Of a stretch of DNA of 16,094 nt, positions 1 through 6,674 are shown one piece after another. A program made the position numbers and the translations under genes. Source of the DNA: Xanthobacteraceae bacterium (lineage in GTDB: Bacteria; Pseudomonadota; Alphaproteobacteria; Rhizobiales; Xanthobacteraceae); assembly GCA_030036975.1 (NCBI GenBank), contig JASHSE010000091.1:1-16094 (forward strand). Direction: 5' to 3'. Each line of letters starts with the position of its first letter. Positions within the stretch are counted from its first letter, which is position 1. The notes below the pieces were generated by a model, which did no database searches, was not told the origin of the DNA, and saw only the letters and a program-made list of their open reading frames with translations.

Positions 1-11
1 ACCAGGTTGCG

Positions 12-542
12 TCATGGATTACCAACGCTTTCTGACGGCGAAGCTGTGTACCACTTTCGAACGAACCTCCAACAGACAAGTGTCGCTATTGTACAGGTGC
101 CAATTTGCTGGACAATAAATCCCAATGTCAAAGGATTGACTCGCGAGACCGCAGCGGAGTGTGTCGCCAAAAGCATTGCGATTTCTCTTCCGATAAAAAT
201 ATCAACAAAGCCTACTCCGGCGCCAATCATAAGAACGACCGGCCAGCCCAATCGACCACGTTTGAGCTGAGCCGTGCCGATTGCTATTCCAGCTAACGTC
301 GCAGGCACAAGACCAAATAAATAGCTGAATGGTATTCCGTAGGTGGCGATAAGAATGACGCCGCCAATCTTACCGAGGGCGCGCTCACTATGGACTGGGG
401 GCGCCAAAGAAATCACGCCAATAATGGCGACAAGCCATAATGCGAATCCCACTAATGGGCCGACTGCCATAAAAAATCCAGTGATGCCGGCTACTTTTCG
501 CGCCGACAAGAGGAACTCTGACCCTCGCGACTGCGTGGTCAC
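12..542 (-). CDS. Hypothetical four-segment membrane protein
   Basis: I do not recognise this 176-residue protein. Hydrophobic stretches at about residues 18-46, 61-90, 99-117 and 138-158 suggest four membrane segments with short polar ends, so it should sit in the inner membrane. I chose the GTG at 542 because a GAGG ribosome-binding motif lies eight bases upstream; the open frame runs further up into the deaminase gene without a supported start. The stop is a TGA at 12-14. Base composition differs from its neighbours: two 60-base lines counted by hand (61-120 and 421-480) are about 43-45% G+C, against about 67% in a line of the adjacent deaminase gene (901-960). It lies downstream of the deaminase on the same strand, with 58 bases between. 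No function can be assigned. Confidence 0.6.
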   Translation of the reverse strand: MTTQSRGSEFLLSARKVAGITGFFMAVGPLVGFALWLVAIIGVISLAPPVHSERALGKIGGVILIATYGIPFSYLFGLVPATLAGIAIGTAQLKRGRLGWPVVLMIGAGVGFVDIFIGREIAMLLATHSAAVSRVNPLTLGFIVQQIGTCTIATLVCWRFVRKWYTASPSESVGNP

Positions 543-600
543 TTCATTGACCTCATTGAACCTGTGCGCGCTTGCGGATTGAGGGCGGCCCACCCGCGAA

Positions 601-1038
601 TCATCGCTCCGGCCCCCGGCGGTATTTGTTCGGCAACAGATCGCCGATCGGCACGGCTGCGGCCGCTGCACCGTTCGGCACGATGACGCGGGCCTTCGGA
701 TCGTAGTCGAAGATCAGCTCGCGGCAGGCGCCGCACGGCGACACCACGGCGATGCGCTGATCCTTCTCGTCGGGATCGGGATGGCGCACCGCGACGATGG
801 TGTCGATGCCGGAATCGCCCTGGTCGACAAAGGCGCGGCCGAGCGCCACCGCCTCGGCACATACCGCCATGCGGCCCAGATAGGCGTCGAGATTGACACC
901 GGTGAAAATCTTGCCCGAGCGGGTGCGCAACGCCGCGCCGACCTCCTGCCAATCGTAGCGGTAGCGCTGTTTGATCGCCGCCATCGCCGCCGCGACCAGT
1001 TCCCGATCCGCCGCTTTGAGTTTCTCCGGCCGTTTCAT
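601..1038 (-). CDS. Cytidine deaminase-family protein, blasticidin-S-deaminase-like
   Basis: This 145-residue protein has the zinc deaminase signature: Cys60-Ala-Glu62 and Pro-Cys102-Gly-Ala-Cys105-Arg. Cys60, Cys102 and Cys105 should bind zinc, and Glu62 should shuttle protons. In canonical cytidine deaminase a Asn-Val-Glu-Asn stretch before the CAE motif grips the ribose. Here the same place reads Gly-Val-Asn-Leu-Asp-Ala-Tyr, which is closer to the blasticidin-S deaminase branch. The substrate may therefore be cytidine or another aminated pyrimidine; the sequence does not decide. The ATG at 1038 gives the usual family length. An ATG at 1077 would add 13 residues encoded across a palindromic repeat and is less likely. 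The Shine-Dalgarno sequence is weak. It lies downstream of ruvA, beyond a repeat-filled spacer, and is probably a cytoplasmic salvage or detoxifying enzyme. Confidence 0.85.
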   Translation of the reverse strand: MKRPEKLKAADRELVAAAMAAIKQRYRYDWQEVGAALRTRSGKIFTGVNLDAYLGRMAVCAEAVALGRAFVDQGDSGIDTIVAVRHPDPDEKDQRIAVVSPCGACRELIFDYDPKARVIVPNGAAAAAVPIGDLLPNKYRRGPER

Positions 1039-1059
1039 GCTGCGTCCGGTCGATGAATT

Positions 1060-1200
1060 CCGCTCATTCCCGGGCAAGCGGGAATCCAGAGTTTAAAGGG
1101 ACTGGGTCCCCGCTTTCCGCCTTCGCGCAATGCGCTTCGGCGGACTGCAAACCCGCCGTAGCTCGCCGAGCGAGCGTAGGCGGGTCGCGGGGACGAGCGG
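1060..1200. repeat. Paired-palindrome intergenic repeat, family 1, copy A (interrupted)
   Basis: This copy begins with CCGCTC and ends with GAGCGG. Its left half holds an ATTCCCG/CGGGAAT hairpin; its right half holds a TCCCCGC/GCGGGGA hairpin. The same element recurs at 2599-2671 and 5557-5630, about 73 bases long there. Here the right hairpin is split in its loop by a 69-base insert. It fills most of the spacer between ruvA and the deaminase gene. Confidence 0.85.
1117..1185. repeat. 69-base palindromic insert nested in the family 1 repeat
   Basis: Compared with the uninterrupted copy at 2599-2671, this stretch is extra and interrupts the loop of the right hairpin just after CCCCGCTTT. The insert consists of two palindromes: CCGCC (1117-1121) against GGCGG (1139-1143), and ACCCGCC (1151-1157) against GGCGGGT (1179-1185). 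The second has further complementary bases inside, around GCTCGC/GCGAGC. It has no coding capacity and looks like a small mobile palindromic unit that landed inside another one. Confidence 0.7.
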
Positions 1201-1228
1201 AAGGGAAGCCGATTGTTCGGAGTCCGCT

Positions 1229-1846
1229 TCACTTGGCAAGCTCCCGCAAGCCGAGCCGGATCAACGTTTGCACCGCGGCGCCAGCGCCGGCACTGCGTGC
1301 CGCCGCGGCGACGGCGGCAGCGGCCTGCGGCTGCGCATAGCCGAGATTGACCAGCGCCGAGACCGCGTCGCTCACCGGCTGCGGCGCGCGTTTTTCATCG
1401 AGCGCGCCGGAGAGCCGCACCAACGCCGGATCGACATTGGTGTAGGCCGGCGCCTTGTCCTTCAATTCGGTGACGATGCGCTCGGCGACTTTGGGGCCGA
1501 CGCCGGGCGTGCGCGCCACCATGGCCTTGTCGCGCACGGCGATCGCCGTGGCGAGATCCGCCGGCTTGAGCGTACCCAGCACCGCGAGCGCCACCTTGGT
1601 GCCAACGCCCTGCACCGTCTGCAGCAGCCGAAACCATTCGCGCTCGACGTCGGTGACAAAGCCGAACAGTTTGATCTGGTCCTCGCGCACATGCGTCTCG
1701 ATGGCGAGCGTCGCCGGCTCGCCGGGCCGCGGCAGCTCCTGCAGGGTGCGCGCCGAGCAATGCACCAGATAGCCGACGCCGCCTACGTCGAGGATGACGG
1801 CGTCCTCGCCGTAGCTGTCGATGATGCCTTTGAGCTTGCCGATCAT
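1229..1846 (-). CDS. ruvA: Holliday junction branch migration protein RuvA
   Basis: RuvA forms tetramers that bind and flatten four-way DNA junctions and load the RuvB helicase motor. The 205-residue length is normal. The N-terminal OB-fold domain begins MIGKLKGIID and includes the typical GVGYLVHCS stretch. The middle carries two helix-hairpin-helix motifs, seen as VQGVGTKVAL and TPGVGPKVAERI. An alanine/proline-rich linker leads to the small C-terminal domain (about residues 155-205) that contacts RuvB. The ATG at 1846 is preceded by CGGAG at good spacing. It follows ruvC on the same strand after 172 bases that contain a large inverted repeat, so co-transcription with ruvC is plausible but not certain. 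The usual next gene, ruvB, is absent; a deaminase gene occupies that place. Confidence 0.97.
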   Translation of the reverse strand: MIGKLKGIIDSYGEDAVILDVGGVGYLVHCSARTLQELPRPGEPATLAIETHVREDQIKLFGFVTDVEREWFRLLQTVQGVGTKVALAVLGTLKPADLATAIAVRDKAMVARTPGVGPKVAERIVTELKDKAPAYTNVDPALVRLSGALDEKRAPQPVSDAVSALVNLGYAQPQAAAAVAAAARSAGAGAAVQTLIRLGLRELAK

Positions 1847-1864
1847 CGCGCCGCGCGCTCCGAA

Positions 1865-2003
1865 CCGTCATTCCGGGGCGCGCCGAAGACGCGAACCCGG
1901 AATCCATAACCACTATTTTGGCAGGACAGCCTCAGCGCATGTTCTGCATGGCTCGTGGTTATGGATTCCGGGCTCGCCGCTGCGCGGCGCCCCGGAATGA
2001 CGG
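1865..2003. repeat. Large inverted repeat, family 2, between ruvC and ruvA
   Basis: The left arm (1865-1913) and right arm (1955-2003), each 49 bases, are imperfect reverse complements. Both share CCGTCATTCCGGGGCGC at the outer edge and CCGGAATCCATAACCAC at the inner edge. Each arm also folds on itself (ATTCCGGG against CCCGGAAT). About 41 unrelated bases separate the arms. It occupies nearly the whole spacer and could fold in the ruvC-ruvA transcript. Confidence 0.85.
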
Positions 2004-2018
2004 TGGGGATGACGCGTT

Positions 2019-2534
2019 TCATCGCGCCGCCATCTTCATGGCCGCGTGCAGCACGCTTTGGCGGTGATGCGCATGGGTCACCGCGATGGCGAGCGCATCG
2101 GCGGCGTCGTCGGAGCGCGGATCGGCCTTCGGCAGCAGCACGCCGATCATCATGCGCACCTGCGCCTTGTCGCCGTGACCGGCGCCGACGATGCTTTTCT
2201 TGACCAGGTTCGGCGCGTATTCGGCGACCGGAACGCCGGCCTTGGCCGGAACCACCACGGCGATGCCGCGGGCCTGGCCGAGCTTTAGCGTCGCCTTGGC
2301 GTCCTTGTTGACGAAGGTGGCCTCGACGGCGGCCTCGTCGGGCCGGAATTCGTCGAGCACGCGCATCAACCCGTCATGGATCGCCAGGAGCCGCGCCGCC
2401 AGCGTATCGTCGTCGCGCGTCGTCACCGAGCCGCAGCCGAGAAAGCCGAGCCGATTGCCGAAAATCTCGACCATGCCCCAGCCGGTGCGGCGGAGCCCGG
2501 GATCGATGCCGAGGATGCGAATCGGGCGCGTCAT
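2019..2534 (-). CDS. ruvC: Crossover junction endodeoxyribonuclease RuvC
   Basis: RuvC is the dimeric resolvase that nicks Holliday junctions symmetrically after RuvAB branch migration. The 171-residue protein has the RNase H-like fold signature, and all four acidic catalytic residues are visible: Asp11 in GIDPG, Glu71 in AAVEATFV, and Asp143 and Asp146 in SDDAADALAIA. The start is the ATG at 2534, preceded by GGGAG five bases upstream. It places the GIDPG strand at the usual distance from the N terminus; an in-frame upstream start at 2567 would add eleven residues without such a site. The gene lies upstream of ruvA on the same strand, the common alphaproteobacterial order. Confidence 0.97.
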   Translation of the reverse strand: MTRPIRILGIDPGLRRTGWGMVEIFGNRLGFLGCGSVTTRDDDTLAARLLAIHDGLMRVLDEFRPDEAAVEATFVNKDAKATLKLGQARGIAVVVPAKAGVPVAEYAPNLVKKSIVGAGHGDKAQVRMMIGVLLPKADPRSDDAADALAIAVTHAHHRQSVLHAAMKMAAR

Positions 2535-2598
2535 CGCGGCTCCCGTGATAGCGCCGGGGCGGCGCAACGCCTATAGCGTTTGGTGCCCGTGTAATCCT

Positions 2599-2671
2599 CC
2601 GCTCATTCTCGCGGAAGCGGGAATCCAGCGCTTAAAGAAAACTGGGTCCCCGCTTTCGCGGGGACGAGCGG
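2599..2671. repeat. Paired-palindrome intergenic repeat, family 1, copy B
   Basis: This 73-base copy runs from CCGCTC to GAGCGG. Its left unit holds a variant of the ATTCCCGC/GCGGGAAT hairpin; its right unit is GTCCCCGC-TTTC-GCGGGGAC, a perfect 8-base stem. The two units are inverted relative to each other, so the whole element is one larger palindrome. It lies between the HAD gene and ruvC. Confidence 0.88.
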
Positions 2672-2681
2672 AAGTGCGTGG

Positions 2682-3392
2682 TCAGGTCCCAAGCTTCGCG
2701 GCCAAATCTTCAAGGCTGGCGGCTGCGATATCGACCGGCGCGACCGGCGTGGCCTCGCCCTTGCCGGGGCCGCGCTCGTCGGGCCGGGCGATGTGCGCGG
2801 TGCGTAACCCGAGCGCGGCGGCGGCTTTGAGATCGGAGGTGTGCGCGGCGACCATCATGCAGTCGGACGGCGCAAGATCGAACGCCTCGGCGGCGGCGAG
2901 ATAGACGTGGGGCTTCGGCTTGTAATCGCCGGCGAGCTCGGCGCCGAGGATGGCGTCCCAGGGAAAGCCGTTGCGGCGGGCGAGATCGACCTGGAGCGAG
3001 ATGTTGCCGTTCGACAGCGGCGCCAGCCAATAGCGCGCCTTCAACCGCTGCAGGCCCGGCGGCACATCGGGCCAGGCGTCGAGCCGGTGCCAGGCGAGAT
3101 TGAGGTTGACACGGTCGGCTTCGCCGAGTTTGTCGGCACCGAAGCGCGGCAGCACGCGATCGAGATTGCGCCGGTGCAGCACGTCGAGCTTGCAAAAGCC
3201 GATGCGGCCGGAGCGCACCTCTTCCATGGCGCCCTGATATTCGCCGCGCCAGGCGTCGGCGAAGCCGAGCCAATCGAGCGAAACAAAACCCTGCGGCTCG
3301 AGCACGGCCTTCGCCTCGCGCGCAATCGAGCTGCGCCAATCGACCAGGGTGCCGAAGACGTCGAAGAACAGCGCTTTGACCGCGACCGCCAT
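2682..3392 (-). CDS. Haloacid dehalogenase, type II (HAD superfamily)
   Basis: The 236-residue protein has the layout of L-2-haloacid dehalogenases, cytoplasmic HAD hydrolases that replace a halogen through an aspartyl-ester intermediate. The nucleophile is Asp11 in FFDVFGTLVDW, and Thr15 matches motif I. Motif II is Ser127-Asn128 in PLSNGN; motif III is Lys158 with Tyr164 in YKPKPHVY; motif IV ends at Asp187 in MVAAHTSDL. Arg49, in a Trp-Arg-x-x-Tyr context, corresponds to the halide/carboxylate-binding arginine of the family. In motif IV the Ser and Asn of characterised dehalogenases are replaced by Ala and His, so the true substrate could be a phosphate ester or another leaving group. AGGAG lies eight bases before the ATG at 3392. 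It diverges from the methyltransferase gene, with 68 bases shared for both promoters. Confidence 0.88.
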   Translation of the reverse strand: MAVAVKALFFDVFGTLVDWRSSIAREAKAVLEPQGFVSLDWLGFADAWRGEYQGAMEEVRSGRIGFCKLDVLHRRNLDRVLPRFGADKLGEADRVNLNLAWHRLDAWPDVPPGLQRLKARYWLAPLSNGNISLQVDLARRNGFPWDAILGAELAGDYKPKPHVYLAAAEAFDLAPSDCMMVAAHTSDLKAAAALGLRTAHIARPDERGPGKGEATPVAPVDIAAASLEDLAAKLGT

Positions 3393-3460
3393 GCGCCAGA
3401 CTCCTAGCGCAATCGCGCCCGGAATGCCAAAAGGAGCGCCGCCGGAGGAAATTTCGCCGC

Positions 3461-4093
3461 ATGCCCGAAATGTCCGAAGTGGAGCGATGGCAGAAGCGCT
3501 TTGCGGCGCCGGGCTACGCGTTCGGCAAGGAACCGAACGTGTTTCTCAAGGCGCAGGCGCATCTGCTGCGGTCGGGACAGCGCGCACTCTCGGTCGCCGA
3601 CGGCGAAGGCCGCAACGGCGTCTGGCTCGCCGAGCAGGGCCTCGACGTGCTGGCGATCGACTTTTCGGAGACCGGCCTCGCCAAGGCCCGCGCGCTTGCC
3701 GCCGAGCGCGGCGTGACGCTGCGCACCGAGCTTGCCGACGTGACGACATGGCGCTGGCCGGCCCAAGCGTTCGACGTGATCGCTGCGATCTTCATCTTCG
3801 TCGCGCCGACCGAGCGGCCGGCGTTTTTCCACCACCTCAAGCGCGCGCTGAAACCTGGCGGGCTGCTCTTCATGCAGGGCTACCGGCCCGCGCAGCTCAA
3901 TTACCGCACCGGCGGGCCGCCGCGCGCCGAGCTCATGTACACGCGCGCGATCCTGCAGGACGGATTCGGCGACATGGCGACGCTCGACATAAGCGAGCAT
4001 GACAGCGTGATCGTCGAAGGCACCGCGCATGTCGGGCTGTCGGCGCTGATCGACCTCGTCGCGCGGAAGCGAATGTCCCCTGCCCTCGATTGA
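3461..4093 (+). CDS. Class I SAM-dependent methyltransferase
   Basis: This 210-residue cytoplasmic protein has a compact Rossmann methyltransferase fold. Motif I is SVAD47GEGRNG53, which binds S-adenosylmethionine. Asp67, at the end of the second strand (VLAIDFS), should hold the ribose hydroxyls. Later motifs are FDVIAAIFIF and the LKPGG loop. The N-terminal YAFGKEPNVFL stretch is typical of TehB/thiopurine-type small-molecule methyltransferases, so a small acceptor is more likely than DNA or protein. The ATG at 3461 is preceded by GGAGG twelve bases upstream; a second ATG at 3470 is less well spaced. The aldolase-family gene starts 17 bases after the stop, which suggests one transcript. Confidence 0.88.
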   Translation: MPEMSEVERWQKRFAAPGYAFGKEPNVFLKAQAHLLRSGQRALSVADGEGRNGVWLAEQGLDVLAIDFSETGLAKARALAAERGVTLRTELADVTTWRWPAQAFDVIAAIFIFVAPTERPAFFHHLKRALKPGGLLFMQGYRPAQLNYRTGGPPRAELMYTRAILQDGFGDMATLDISEHDSVIVEGTAHVGLSALIDLVARKRMSPALD

Positions 4094-4110
4094 ACAGCCG
4101 GAGACCTTGA

Positions 4111-4950
4111 ATGCCCGACGCGCTTGCAGACGCCTTGTACGAACTGATCGTGGCGACGCGCATCCTCGCCAACGAGAAAGTGCTCGATGCGTTCGGTCAC
4201 GTCAGCGTGCGCCATCCGCTTGATCCGCAGCGCTACTTCATCCCCCGGCATCGCGCGCCGGAATTGGCGGAGATCTCCGACCTGGTCGAGCTCACGCTCG
4301 ATTCCGAGCCGGTGCGGCCGACCGATTTCCGGCTGTACAGCGAGAAGGTGATCCACGGCGAAATCTACAAGGCGCGGCCCGACGTCCACGCGGTGTGCCA
4401 TCACCATGCGCACGCGGTGCTGCCTTACGCGATTTCAGGGCAGGAGATCGTGCCGGTGTTTCACCTCGGCGCGGTGATGGGCAAGGTGCAGTTCTGGGAT
4501 CAGCGCGACGAGTTCGGCGATACCAACATGCTGGTGGTCAAGCCGGAGGAAGGCGCCTCGCTCGCCCGCGCGCTCGGCCCGCACTGGACCGTGCTGATGC
4601 GCCGCCACGGCGCCACCGTCGCCGGAACGAGTTTACGCGAGCTGACCTTCCGCACGGTGTTCACCTGCGACAACGCGCGGCTGCAGAGCCAGGCCATGGC
4701 GCACGGCCGCGTCGATGCGCTCTCGCCGGGCGAGGTCAAGCTCACGGCCGCCCATCAATTGCGGCCGCCCTCGACCAACCGCGCCTGGGACTACTGGGTG
4801 CGCCAGGTCGAAAAAGCCGGGCTGATGCCGGCGCGGGCGGCGGCGAAAGGCGCAAGCACCACTGCTGCGCGCGCCAAAAAGGCCGACGCAAAACGCGCAC
4901 CGACGAAATCTGCGCGCAAAAATTCCGTCAAAAGCAAAAGACGCCGTTAG
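4111..4950 (+). CDS. Class II aldolase/adducin-family protein with lysine/alanine-rich tail
   Basis: Residues 1 to about 235 form a class II aldolase/adducin domain, a zinc fold used by fuculose- and ribulose-phosphate aldolases/epimerases and by some aromatic-acid decarboxylases. His97 and His99 (in AVCHHHAHAV) and His166 (in MRRHGATVAG) match the three zinc ligands. Ser77-Glu78 matches the catalytic Ser-Glu of fuculose aldolase. The domain should therefore be active. The C-terminal 40 or so residues are different: rich in Lys, Ala and Arg, low in complexity, and ending in Lys-Arg-Arg-Arg, like histone H1 or nucleoid-protein tails. The ATG at 4111 follows CGGAGA. Neighbours are a methyltransferase 17 bases upstream and a CMD-family gene 10 bases downstream. 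The substrate is unknown; a decarboxylating or retro-aldol step on a carboxylated intermediate would fit. Confidence 0.85.
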   Translation: MPDALADALYELIVATRILANEKVLDAFGHVSVRHPLDPQRYFIPRHRAPELAEISDLVELTLDSEPVRPTDFRLYSEKVIHGEIYKARPDVHAVCHHHAHAVLPYAISGQEIVPVFHLGAVMGKVQFWDQRDEFGDTNMLVVKPEEGASLARALGPHWTVLMRRHGATVAGTSLRELTFRTVFTCDNARLQSQAMAHGRVDALSPGEVKLTAAHQLRPPSTNRAWDYWVRQVEKAGLMPARAAAKGASTTAARAKKADAKRAPTKSARKNSVKSKRRR

Positions 4951-4960
4951 GGAGGACGCC

Positions 4961-5548
4961 ATGGCCAAGAGCATGCAATCGCCGCGCCTGCCGGAATTGT
5001 CGGAGGCGACGCTGACCGCCGAGCAGCGCGCGCTCGCCCAATCGATCAAGTCCGGGCCGCGCGGGCAGTTCAAGATGGCCGGGCCGTTCGCGGTCTATCT
5101 GCATTCGCCCGCCTTCGGCGAGCTTGCGCAAAAACTCGGCGGCCACGTGCGTTTTCACACCAGCGTGCCGCCGCGGCTCTCCGAGTTCGCCATCCTGGTG
5201 ACGGCGCAGCATTGGAAGGCGCAATACGAATGGGCGATGCACGCGCCGATGGCGGAGAAGCAGGGCGTCACGCCGGCGACCATCCGCGACATTCAAGCCG
5301 GCCGCCGGCCGAAAAGGGCGCCGCGCGACGAGCTCGCGGTCTACGACTTCGCCAAGGAGCTTTATGCCGACAAGCGTGTCAGCCAGCCGAGCTACAATCG
5401 CCTGCGCAAGATCTTGGGCGATGCCGGCACGGTCGAGCTGGTCGGACTATTGGGCTACTACGCCATGGTGTCGATGACGCTCAACACGTTCCGCGTGCCG
5501 CTGCCCGACGGCATGAAGCCGCCGTTCAAGGAGCCGGCGCGGAAGTAA
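4961..5548 (+). CDS. Carboxymuconolactone decarboxylase-family protein
   Basis: This 195-residue protein belongs to the CMD/AhpD-like all-helical family. The core reads PPRLSEFAILVTAQHWKAQYEW, with Glu90-Trp91 and His94, the EWxxH signature of the PcaC-like branch. The Cys-x-x-Cys pair of AhpD peroxidase partners is missing, so a decarboxylase or ring-opening role is more likely than a redox role. At 195 residues it is longer than single-domain PcaC (about 130), with extra helices up to LPDGMKPPF. GGGAGGA precedes the ATG at 4961, and only 10 bases separate it from the aldolase-family gene. The pair probably acts on successive intermediates of one pathway. Which pathway is not visible from sequence. 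Confidence 0.85.
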   Translation: MAKSMQSPRLPELSEATLTAEQRALAQSIKSGPRGQFKMAGPFAVYLHSPAFGELAQKLGGHVRFHTSVPPRLSEFAILVTAQHWKAQYEWAMHAPMAEKQGVTPATIRDIQAGRRPKRAPRDELAVYDFAKELYADKRVSQPSYNRLRKILGDAGTVELVGLLGYYAMVSMTLNTFRVPLPDGMKPPFKEPARK

Positions 5549-5556
5549 AACACCAG

Positions 5557-5630
5557 CCGCTCATTCCGCGAAAGCGGGAATCCATGAGCTTGCACTTTTG
5601 ACCGGGTCCCGCTTTCGCGGGGACGAGCGG
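5557..5630. repeat. Paired-palindrome intergenic repeat, family 1, copy C
   Basis: This third copy is 74 bases long, from CCGCTC to GAGCGG. Its left hairpin is TTCCGC-GAAA-GCGG, and its right hairpin is GTCCCGC-TTTC-GCGGGGAC (one base short on one side). It lies between the convergent CMD-family gene and the EAL gene, where it could act as a bidirectional transcript end. No T-run follows either stem, so a classical Rho-independent terminator is not claimed. Confidence 0.85.
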
Positions 5631-5641
5631 CAGAGAAGGCC

Positions 5642-6565
5642 TTAAGCCACGCGGCCGACCGGCTTGCCGGCTTGCTCCGCCGCCTTGGGCGCGCCGCCGC
5701 GCGCCTTGTTCATGCGCCGGCGCAAAAGGTCGAGGAAACGCTCCTTCGGCATCGGCGGTGCGATCAGGACGCCCTGGCCGAAATCGCAGCCCATCACCAT
5801 CAGGGCCTGCAAATCGGGCTGACTTTCGACGCCCTCCGCAACCGCGGTGCTGCCGAAGCGGTGGGCAAGGTCAATCGCAGTCTGGCAGATCGCCGCATTG
5901 GTGGCGTCAGTCGCGCAGCCCAGCACGAACGAGTGGTCGACTTTCAGCTCGGCAAACGGCAATTCGCGCAGACTCGAGAACGACGAATAGCCGGCGCCGA
6001 AATCGTCGATGGCGATCTGGATACCGCTGACTTGCAGCTGCCGGGCGATCTCGTGAGCGAGCTTGATGTCGCGCGCGATCTGATCCTCGGTGACTTCGAC
6101 GATCAGGCCGGGCCAGCGCTCCGATTTCGGCCGATACTCGGTGACCACCTTGGCGATCGGCAGTTTTAACAGCACGCCGACAGGCACGTTGATGGCGAGG
6201 TGGAGATTAAAGCCCGCTTCCTCGAACATCGACCAGTCGCACAGCGTCGCGAGCAGCGCGTGCTGGGCGAGCTCGATCACCGAGCCTTCGTCGACCTCGG
6301 GCAGAAAACTGCCAGGCAACAGCACGCCAAGCTCGGGATGGCGGATGCGCGCCAGCGCTTCGGCGCCGGCGAGGCATTTGCGCTTGAGATCGATCTTGGG
6401 CTGATACCAGATTTCGAACCAATGATTGCGCAGCGCCTCGGCGATCGCGATCCGCGGCCGCGCCTGTGCGCTCATCGAATCGGTGAGCGAACGGCGCTCG
6501 TCATCGGCCAAATGTTTGACCGGCCCTGACCAGCTGCGGACGTCTTTTGGATCGGTGTCGCTCAT
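5642..6565 (-). CDS. EAL-domain cyclic di-GMP phosphodiesterase
   Basis: The 307-residue protein is one EAL domain (about residues 40-290) after a short polar N terminus, with no GGDEF, PAS or membrane segment visible. EAL domains hydrolyse cyclic di-GMP to pGpG and so affect motility and attachment. The metal and catalytic residues look intact: Glu69-Ala-Leu71, the Asn in LAINVP, the Glu in VEVTED, the Asp pair in DDFGAGYSS, the Lys in ELKVDHSF, the Glu in VAEGVES and the Gln in DFGQGVL. It is therefore probably an active enzyme rather than a degenerate one. I prefer the ATG at 6565; a GTG at 6631 would add 22 Gly/Pro/Ala-rich residues. The ribosome site is weak. It converges on the CMD-family gene and lies downstream of the copper chaperone gene on the same strand, 179 bases away. 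Confidence 0.92.
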   Translation of the reverse strand: MSDTDPKDVRSWSGPVKHLADDERRSLTDSMSAQARPRIAIAEALRNHWFEIWYQPKIDLKRKCLAGAEALARIRHPELGVLLPGSFLPEVDEGSVIELAQHALLATLCDWSMFEEAGFNLHLAINVPVGVLLKLPIAKVVTEYRPKSERWPGLIVEVTEDQIARDIKLAHEIARQLQVSGIQIAIDDFGAGYSSFSSLRELPFAELKVDHSFVLGCATDATNAAICQTAIDLAHRFGSTAVAEGVESQPDLQALMVMGCDFGQGVLIAPPMPKERFLDLLRRRMNKARGGAPKAAEQAGKPVGRVA

Positions 6566-6674
6566 GCCAATGGTCGCGCCCCGCGCCGCGTGAGCCGGCG
6601 GCGGGCCACGGCTCCCCGCCGCCACTTGCACTCTGAAAATGCCGATGCCGTCGCAATCCTATACGGCACCCAGT

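Noticed and set aside
1130..1909. A 259-codon plus-strand open frame across ruvA
   Set aside because: It is a shadow of ruvA and begins inside a palindromic repeat; its composition is Arg-rich and atypical for a protein.
3461..4093. Tellurite-resistance protein TehB as a specific name
   Set aside because: The fold and N-terminal stretch fit a wide group of small-molecule methyltransferases; nothing shows tellurite specificity.
5557..5630. Rho-independent terminator between the convergent genes
   Set aside because: There are good stems but no T-run after either. The sequence is a dispersed repeat also found between co-directional genes.
1060..5630. CRISPR array from the repeated intergenic sequence
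   Set aside because: Copies are thousands of bases apart, longer than CRISPR repeats, lack regular spacers, and no cas gene is present.
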